A DNA stretch of 19,184 nucleotides, taken from NCBI GenBank assembly GCA_900772835.1, contig CAAGSA010000086.1, forward strand, positions 1 through 19,184, read 5' to 3'. Under the pieces are notes generated by a model, which had not been told where the DNA came from, searched no databases, and saw only the letters and a list, made by a program, of their open reading frames with translations. The position numbers and the translations under genes are program-made. Below are positions 14,372 through 19,184 of the stretch, one piece after another. Within the stretch, counting starts at the first letter, position 1, and each line of letters begins with the position of its first letter. The stretch is from an uncultured Prevotella sp. Its GTDB lineage: Bacteria > Bacteroidota > Bacteroidia > Bacteroidales > Bacteroidaceae.

Positions 14372-16105
14372 TTGAACAAAGGTAGTCAGATTGATACGAG
14401 CAATGCGGAGTTCCAGAAGGCACTCCAGATAATAAACTATACCCGTCGTTCGCTTTTTCTTACGGGAAAGGCGGGGACGGGTAAGTCTACATTCTTGCGC
14501 TATGTATGCCAGAACACTAAGAAGAAACATATCGTTCTTGCTCCAACGGGCATCGCTGCAATCAACGCCGGTGGTTCCACGCTGCACAGCTTCTTCAAGA
14601 TTCCTTTCCATCCGCTGATTCCGGCAGACTCGCGCTTCTCGAACCGCAATATAAAGGAAACGCTGAAATACAATGGAGAGAAGCGTAAGATTCTGCGTGA
14701 GGTGGAACTCATCATCATTGACGAGATAAGTATGGTGCGTGCCGACATCATTGATTTCGTAGATAAGGTGCTGCGTGTCTATACACGGAATATGCGTGTG
14801 CCGTTTGGAGGGAAACAATTGCTTCTTGTCGGCGATGTGTATCAGCTTGAACCGGTTGTCAGAGAGGAAGACCGCCAGTTTCTTCGTCCGTTCTATCCGT
14901 CGGCATATTTCTTTGATGCCCATGTGTTCCGTGAGTTTCAGCTTGTCAGTATCGAACTACGCAAGGTGTATAGGCAGAAGGATGCGACATTTATTAATAT
15001 GCTTGACCGCATCAGGGTAAACAATATAATGGATTCAGACTTGTCTTTGCTCAACGGCAGGGTTGGGGCAGAGCTGTGTACACATAGCAATGATATGTCC
15101 ATAACATTGTCTACAAGAAGAGACACCGTGGACTTCATCAACGAACGTGAACTGGAGCACTTGCCCGGAAACCCGGCAGTGTTTATCGGAAACATAAAAG
15201 GAGAATTCCCGGAGAGCAGCTTGCCTACACCAATGCGGCTCGACCTTAAGGTGGGAGCACAGGTGATATTCATAAAGAACGACCTCGACAAGCGTTGGGT
15301 GAATGGCTCCCTTGGCATTATAGAGGCTATCGACGAGGAGGCTGGCGTATTGTATGTCATTACTGATGACGGAAGGGAATTTGAGGTGGGGCGCGACACA
15401 TGGAGTAATGTGCGCTATACATATAATGAAAAAGAGAAGAAGATAGAGGAAGAAGAGATTGGGGTCTATACCCAGTTTCCGCTTCGTCTGGCGTGGGCAA
15501 TTACTGTTCACAAGAGTCAGGGACTGACTTTCCGCCGCGTAAATATCGACTTTACTGGAGGTGTGTTTGCTGGCGGACAGACATACGTGGCTCTCTCTCG
15601 CTGCACGTCACTTGAAGGGATAAGTCTGAAGGAACCGATACACAGGCGCGATATATTCGTGCGGCAGGAGGTGGTGAACTTCTCACGCAATTATAACAAT
15701 GACAAGATAATAAACAAGGCGTTGTTGGAGTCTAAGGCTGACAAAGAATACCATGATGCAGTAGTGGCGTTCGACGACGGTGACTTCGAGAGCTTTCTCG
15801 TGAACTTCTTTAAGGCTATCCACAGCCGTTACGACATAGAGAAACCTTTGCCACGGCGTTTCATACGCCGGAAGCTTGGCGTGATAAACATCCTGAAGGC
15901 GGAAAACGAACAGCTCCGCAAGGAAAAACAGGAGCGCGACGATTTCTTGAGGGAGCTTGCAATGGAGTATCTGATATTGGGAAAGGAGTGCGAGCATGAA
16001 CGTATGCCCGATGCTGCAATGGCAAATTATAAGAAGGCTCTGAAACTGTGTCCTGATTTCGGTGAAGCACGAAGAAGAATCGAAAAACTCGAAAGAAGGA
16101 ACTGA
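14372..16105 (+). CDS. PIF1/RecD-like superfamily 1 helicase with C-terminal TPR-like tail
   Basis: The 577-residue protein is an SF1B-type helicase. It has Walker A GKAGTGKST (residues 32-40), APTGIAA with GGSTLHSFF, Walker B IIIDEISMV (Asp117, Glu118), LLLVGDVYQLEPV, and a UvrD_C_2-like end with TVHKSQGLTF and YVALSRC. Such PIF1/RecD-like ATPases unwind DNA 5'-3'; the cellular role of this Bacteroidetes version is not known to me. Behind the helicase core come a charged coiled coil (about 510-535) and one TPR-like unit (ECEHERMPDAAMANYKKALK), which suggests a protein contact. There is no in-frame ATG before the Walker A motif, so the start is probably TTG 14372, with a GGAGAG (14363-14368) just ahead. 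The frame is the same as that of the PBP gene, from which it is parted by the TAA at 14327 and 14 codons. Confidence 0.88.
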   Translation: MNKGSQIDTSNAEFQKALQIINYTRRSLFLTGKAGTGKSTFLRYVCQNTKKKHIVLAPTGIAAINAGGSTLHSFFKIPFHPLIPADSRFSNRNIKETLKYNGEKRKILREVELIIIDEISMVRADIIDFVDKVLRVYTRNMRVPFGGKQLLLVGDVYQLEPVVREEDRQFLRPFYPSAYFFDAHVFREFQLVSIELRKVYRQKDATFINMLDRIRVNNIMDSDLSLLNGRVGAELCTHSNDMSITLSTRRDTVDFINERELEHLPGNPAVFIGNIKGEFPESSLPTPMRLDLKVGAQVIFIKNDLDKRWVNGSLGIIEAIDEEAGVLYVITDDGREFEVGRDTWSNVRYTYNEKEKKIEEEEIGVYTQFPLRLAWAITVHKSQGLTFRRVNIDFTGGVFAGGQTYVALSRCTSLEGISLKEPIHRRDIFVRQEVVNFSRNYNNDKIINKALLESKADKEYHDAVVAFDDGDFESFLVNFFKAIHSRYDIEKPLPRRFIRRKLGVINILKAENEQLRKEKQERDDFLRELAMEYLILGKECEHERMPDAAMANYKKALKLCPDFGEARRRIEKLERRN

Positions 16106-16170
16106 AAAACAGTAGAGAAACATAATAATGTATTGCACATTCATCATATAGTTGCGCATTTTTGAAAAAA

Positions 16171-16194
16171 AGTGTTTAAAATATTTTAAATACT
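16171..16194. repeat. 24-base AT-rich palindrome upstream of ffh
   Basis: The core TTTAAAATATTTTAAA (16175-16190) is a perfect 16-base palindrome, and AGTG/TACT on its flanks extends it to 12 bp per arm with one G-T pair. It lies 35 bases before the ffh -7 box (16229) and 66 bases after the helicase stop. It could be an operator-like site or the hairpin part of a weak transcript end; no long T-run follows. Confidence 0.55.
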
Positions 16195-16228
16195 TAGAGA
16201 GTTGTTTTCATTATTTCTTGTTATTGAC

Positions 16229-16236
16229 TATATTTG
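16229..16236 (+). promoter_or_regulatory. -7 element for ffh
   Basis: TATATTTG matches TAnnTTTG 57 bases before the ffh ATG. The position of the -33 box holds TTTC or TTTT and not TTTG, so it is only a partial promoter match. Confidence 0.5.
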
Positions 16237-16292
16237 CAGTACTATTATAGGTAGTGAAATAATAAGATAACGAAATATATAGATAGAAATTT

Positions 16293-17657
16293 ATGTTTGA
16301 GAATCTAAGTGACAGACTTGAGCGTTCCTTTAAGATACTGAAAGGTGAAGGAAAGATAACGGAAATAAATGTTGCAGAAACGCTCAAAGATGTCCGCAGA
16401 GCCTTGACAGAGGCGGACGTGAACTACAAGGTTGCGAAGACCTTTGTCGACACTGTGAAGAAAAAGGCGATGGGTATGAATGTGCTCACTGCCGTGAAGC
16501 CTGGACAACTGATGGTGAAGCTTGTTCACGATGAGCTTGCCGAACTTATGGGTGGTCAGGCTGCAGAGCTGAAACTGGAGGGTCGTCCGTCGATAATATT
16601 GATGTCCGGTCTTCAAGGTTCTGGTAAAACTACATTCAGCGGCAAGCTTGCCAATATGCTGAAGAGCAAACAACACAAGAATCCGTTGCTCGTAGCCTGT
16701 GACGTTTACCGTCCGGCTGCCATCGAACAGCTCAAGGTGGTGGCGGCGCAGATTGGAGTGCCTGTATATACAGAGGAAGGAAACAGGAACGTTGTAGAGA
16801 TTGCCGATAATGCCATTAAGGAGGCAAAGGCAAAGAACAATGATGTTGTGATTATAGATACTGCCGGTCGTCTTGCCGTTGACGAGGAGATGATGGACGA
16901 GATTGAACGTCTGAAGAATGCCGTAAATCCGGACGAGACGCTGTTTGTCGTTGATTCTATGACGGGTCAGGATGCTGTAAATACAGCGAAGACGTTCAAC
17001 GACCGCCTTGATTTCGACGGAGTAGTCCTCACGAAGCTTGATGGTGACACACGTGGCGGTGCAGCGCTCAGTATCAGAACTGTTGTGACGAAGCCTATAA
17101 AGTTTGTCGGTACTGGAGAAAAGATGGAGGCGATAGATGTTTTCCATCCTTCACGTATGGCAGACCGTATCCTTGGAATGGGTGATATCGTGAGCTTGGT
17201 GGAGCGTGCGCAGGAGCAGTTCGACGAGGAAGAGGCAAAACGCCTGCAGAAGAAGATTCAGAAGAATAAGTTTGATTTCAACGATTTCCTCGGTCAGATA
17301 CAGCAAATCAAGAAGATGGGAAATCTGAAAGACCTTGCTTCTATGATTCCTGGTGTAGGGAAAGCTATCAAGGATGTGGACATTGATGACAATGCGTTCA
17401 AGGGTATCGAGGCGATAATCCTCAGTATGACACCGAAGGAGCGCACAAATCCGGAACTGCTCAATACAAGCCGCCGCCAGCGCATAGCAAAAGGCTCAGG
17501 CACAAGCATTCAGGATGTCAATCGCCTTATCAAGCAATTCGACCAGACGCGCAAGATGATGAAGATGGTTACAGGAACGAAGATGACACAGATGATGAAT
17601 GCAATGAAACACATGAAGGGCGGTATGCCGAATATGCCCGGAATGCCGAATTTGTAG
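16293..17657 (+). CDS. ffh: Signal recognition particle GTPase Ffh
   Basis: Ffh binds signal sequences on ribosomes together with SRP RNA and delivers them to FtsY at the membrane. The 454-residue protein is the normal length. The N domain (about 1-90) is followed by the G domain with G1 GLQGSGKTT (106-114), DVYRPAAIEQL, G3 DTAGR (from Asp189) and G4 TKLDGDTRGGAALS (from Thr247). The M domain has MIPGVGK, the RNA-binding helix region RRQRIAKGSGTSIQDVN, and a Met-rich end (MMKMVTGTKMTQMMNAMKHM) closed by GGMPNMPGMPN. All expected parts are intact. It has its own -7 box upstream; folD follows after 96 bases. Confidence 0.98.
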   Translation: MFENLSDRLERSFKILKGEGKITEINVAETLKDVRRALTEADVNYKVAKTFVDTVKKKAMGMNVLTAVKPGQLMVKLVHDELAELMGGQAAELKLEGRPSIILMSGLQGSGKTTFSGKLANMLKSKQHKNPLLVACDVYRPAAIEQLKVVAAQIGVPVYTEEGNRNVVEIADNAIKEAKAKNNDVVIIDTAGRLAVDEEMMDEIERLKNAVNPDETLFVVDSMTGQDAVNTAKTFNDRLDFDGVVLTKLDGDTRGGAALSIRTVVTKPIKFVGTGEKMEAIDVFHPSRMADRILGMGDIVSLVERAQEQFDEEEAKRLQKKIQKNKFDFNDFLGQIQQIKKMGNLKDLASMIPGVGKAIKDVDIDDNAFKGIEAIILSMTPKERTNPELLNTSRRQRIAKGSGTSIQDVNRLIKQFDQTRKMMKMVTGTKMTQMMNAMKHMKGGMPNMPGMPNL

Positions 17658-17672
17658 GAAGATATATCAACA

Positions 17673-17725
17673 AGGAATGAAGGACAATGGTGAGGATAAG
17701 TAAACTTGCCAGTCCTTGGATTCCT
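17673..17725 (+). other. Intergenic hairpin between ffh and folD
   Basis: A folded structure of about 15 base pairs can be drawn: 17673-17678 with 17720-17725, a small internal loop, 17680-17685 (AAGGAC) with 17712-17717 (GTCCTT), a bulge, then 17688-17690 with 17709-17711. No T-run follows, so it is not a standard terminator. It may be an RNA processing or stability element in an ffh-folD transcript, or chance. Confidence 0.4.
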
Positions 17726-17753
17726 GAATTAAATACTTAAATATAATACAGAA

Positions 17754-18632
17754 ATGCAGTTAATTGACGGAAAAGCTACGGCCGCCAAAATCAAGGAAGA
17801 GATTGCTGCCGAGGTTAAGGAGATTATCGCAAACGGTGGAAAACAACCGCATCTTGCCGCAATACTTGTAGGTCACGATGGCGGAAGCGAGACGTATGTG
17901 AAGAACAAGGTGCTTGCTTGCGAGGCTTGCGGTTTCAAAAGCTCGTTGCTCCGCTTCGACGAGAACATCAGCGAAGAGGAACTTCTTGCCAAAGTGAAAG
18001 AACTTAATGAGGACGACGACGTTGACGGATTCATCGTGCAGATGCCTTTGCCGAAGCATATAGACGAACAGAAGGTCATTATGGCGATAGACTACCGTAA
18101 GGACGTTGATGGTTTCCATCCGATAAACGTTGGTAGAATGGCTATCGGTCTGCCGTGCTTCGTCTCTGCCACTCCGCTTGGTATTATCACACTGCTCCGC
18201 CGCTATAATATCGAAACGTCGGGCAAGAAGTGTGTTATTCTTGGCCGAAGCAACATCGTCGGCAAGCCGATGGCTCAGCTTATGATGCAGAAGCAGTACG
18301 GCGACTCCACTGTTACTGTTTGCCACAGCCGTTCAAAGACCTTGAAGGAGGAGTGCCGCGAGGCTGATATTATCATTGCCGCCATTGGTCGCCCTGATTT
18401 TGTTACGGCAGATATGGTTAAGGAAGGTGCAGTGGTTATTGATGTCGGCACAACGCGTGTGCCGGACGTAACGCGCAAGAGCGGCTTCCGCTTGAACGGC
18501 GACGTCAAGTTCGACGAAGTGGCACCGAAGTGTTCTTTCATAACACCGGTTCCTGGTGGTGTAGGTCCTATGACCATCTGCTCGCTGATGAAGAATACGT
18601 TGGCAGCAGGAAAGAAAGAGTATTACAAATAA
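17754..18632 (+). CDS. folD: Bifunctional methylene-tetrahydrofolate dehydrogenase/cyclohydrolase FolD
   Basis: FolD interconverts 5,10-methylene-THF and 10-formyl-THF with NAD(P), in the cytoplasm, supplying one-carbon units. The 292-residue product has Tyr48 and Lys52 in YVKNK (the catalytic Lys of the family), VDGFIVQMPLP, KDVDGFHPINVG, the dinucleotide-binding GRSNIVGKP (from Gly164), and PVPGGVGPMT (from Pro265). Length and motifs are normal. The start at ATG 17754 gives the usual MQLIDGKATA. No TAnnTTTG box is seen between ffh and folD, so folD is probably read from the ffh transcript. The small TPR gene starts 10 bases after its stop. Confidence 0.97.
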   Translation: MQLIDGKATAAKIKEEIAAEVKEIIANGGKQPHLAAILVGHDGGSETYVKNKVLACEACGFKSSLLRFDENISEEELLAKVKELNEDDDVDGFIVQMPLPKHIDEQKVIMAIDYRKDVDGFHPINVGRMAIGLPCFVSATPLGIITLLRRYNIETSGKKCVILGRSNIVGKPMAQLMMQKQYGDSTVTVCHSRSKTLKEECREADIIIAAIGRPDFVTADMVKEGAVVIDVGTTRVPDVTRKSGFRLNGDVKFDEVAPKCSFITPVPGGVGPMTICSLMKNTLAAGKKEYYK

Positions 18633-18642
18633 GTTGGTGTCT

Positions 18643-18822
18643 ATGACCGCCGAAGAATATTATATAAAAGGAAAGGATTTCCACCGTGCTGGAAATTGGC
18701 AGGAAGCAATCCATTGCTATATAGAGGCGATTGAACTCGACCCTGAAAGCCCTGCGGTTGAAGCCAAGAAAATGGTGGAGAGCATTCTGAACTTCTACAA
18801 CAAGGATATGTACAACCCCTGA
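18643..18822 (+). CDS. Small single-TPR protein
   Basis: The 59-residue product is almost entirely one TPR helix pair (KDFHRAGNWQEAIHCYIEAIELDP) followed by a third helix (SPAVEAKKMVESILNFYNKD) and a short YNP end. I remember similar short proteins lying in front of 2-oxoglutarate oxidoreductase genes in other Bacteroidales, but I cannot verify that here. ATG 18643 is preferred over the TTG at 18634, which would add only three residues; it leaves a 10-base gap to folD, fitting translational coupling. A one-TPR protein would likely act as an adaptor or as an oligomer. No enzymatic motif is present. Confidence 0.75.
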   Translation: MTAEEYYIKGKDFHRAGNWQEAIHCYIEAIELDPESPAVEAKKMVESILNFYNKDMYNP

Positions 18823-18848
18823 GAAGAGAAAACATGAAGGGGAATCTC

Positions 18849-18879
18849 CTTGCTTGTGTGAAGTACTTTGAAATATTTG
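18849..18879 (+). promoter_or_regulatory. Candidate promoter of the oxidoreductase operon
   Basis: CTTG (18849-18852), 19 bases, then AATATTTG (18872-18879) matches the Bacteroidetes promoter with one mismatch in each box. It would give a leader of about 100 bases before the ferredoxin ATG at 18987. Confidence 0.4.
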
Positions 18880-18986
18880 ACAAAACAGAATTTATTTAAT
18901 ATGAGCTTATAGCGACTCGCGCATGGGAACGCGTTTCCCCGCACGCCAGTTACTGTTACCCTTTAATTTAATTTTAAGAAAAAGAC

Positions 18987-19184
18987 ATGGGAAAAATCAA
19001 AGGAGCTATTGTGGTGAACACAGACCGCTGTAAAGGTTGTTCACTTTGCGTCGTTGCTTGTCCTAAGGATGTCATTGCATTATCCGACAAGCACGTCAAT
19101 GTTCATGGTTATCCTTACGCCGTGGCAGTGCAACCCGACGAGTGTATCGGTTGCGCATCGTGTGGTATCGTATGTCCTGACGGA
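18987..19184 (+). CDS. korD: 2x[4Fe-4S] ferredoxin, probable 2-oxoglutarate:ferredoxin oxidoreductase delta subunit (3' end missing)
   Basis: The 66 residues in the window carry two complete 4Fe-4S motifs: CKGCSLCVVACP (Cys15, 18, 21, 25) and CIGCASCGIVCP (Cys53, 56, 59, 63), in the bacterial 2[4Fe-4S] ferredoxin arrangement. The start MGKIKGAIVVN followed directly by the first cluster is typical for the small electron-carrying subunit of 2-oxoacid:ferredoxin oxidoreductases, which in Bacteroidales stands first in a kor operon. The subunit type is inferred, since the catalytic subunits lie beyond the window edge. A pyruvate or 2-ketoisovalerate enzyme subunit is the alternative. The A-rich AAGAAAAAGAC stretch is just before the ATG. 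Confidence 0.8.
   Translation, partial: MGKIKGAIVVNTDRCKGCSLCVVACPKDVIALSDKHVNVHGYPYAVAVQPDECIGCASCGIVCPDG

Noticed and set aside
1..19184. CRISPR array, tRNA, rRNA, insertion sequence or prophage
   Set aside because: No regularly spaced repeats, no cloverleaf-like sequence, no transposase or phage proteins, and no terminal inverted repeats flanking a coding unit were seen.

Overview
This window looks like chromosomal DNA of a Bacteroidales bacterium, most likely a Prevotella-type member of the Prevotellaceae. The reasons are: LpxC and FabZ encoded as one fused protein inside an lpxD-lpxC/fabZ-lpxA cluster; a GldB-type lipoprotein; a repeat protein ending in a type IX secretion-like tail; promoters of the Bacteroidetes form (TTTG, about 19 bases, TAnnTTTG) instead of sigma-70 boxes; and A-rich start regions with little Shine-Dalgarno sequence. 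No database search was run, so the taxon is an inference.

Layout. Positions 1-811 hold the 3' end of a secreted or surface protein built of InlB/Listeria-Bacteroides-type repeats, closed by a clear terminator. Next come an unrecognised probable lipoprotein (1000-1920), a TrpF-like protein that seems to have lost both catalytic residues (2027-2710), and a GldB-like lipoprotein (2902-3720). A 428-base gene-free stretch (3721-4148) contains a striking nested palindrome. Then follow a minus-strand radical SAM protein of the YhcC family (4149-5060) and a divergent S9 peptidase of the DPP IV type (5220-7424).

From 7516 to 10756 runs the lipid A operon (lpxD, lpxC/fabZ, lpxA), ended by a strong terminator whose T-tract overlaps the miaA promoter. 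MiaA (10859-11764), a class A penicillin-binding protein (11831-14329) and a PIF1/RecD-like helicase with a TPR tail (14372-16105, probable TTG start) follow. Then come ffh (16293-17657), folD (17754-18632), a 59-residue TPR protein (18643-18822), and the start of a two-cluster ferredoxin that is probably the delta subunit of a 2-oxoglutarate:ferredoxin oxidoreductase (18987 to the window end).

Most of the window is core housekeeping: envelope synthesis (LpxD, LpxC/FabZ, LpxA, PBP1A), membrane protein targeting (Ffh), tRNA modification (MiaA), one-carbon metabolism (FolD) and peptide degradation (DPP IV). I see no phage, insertion sequence, CRISPR array, tRNA or rRNA. I found no clear new multi-gene system. 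The best candidates for something undescribed are the degenerate TrpF-like protein, the nested palindrome at 3869-3993, and several structured leaders or intergenic hairpins.
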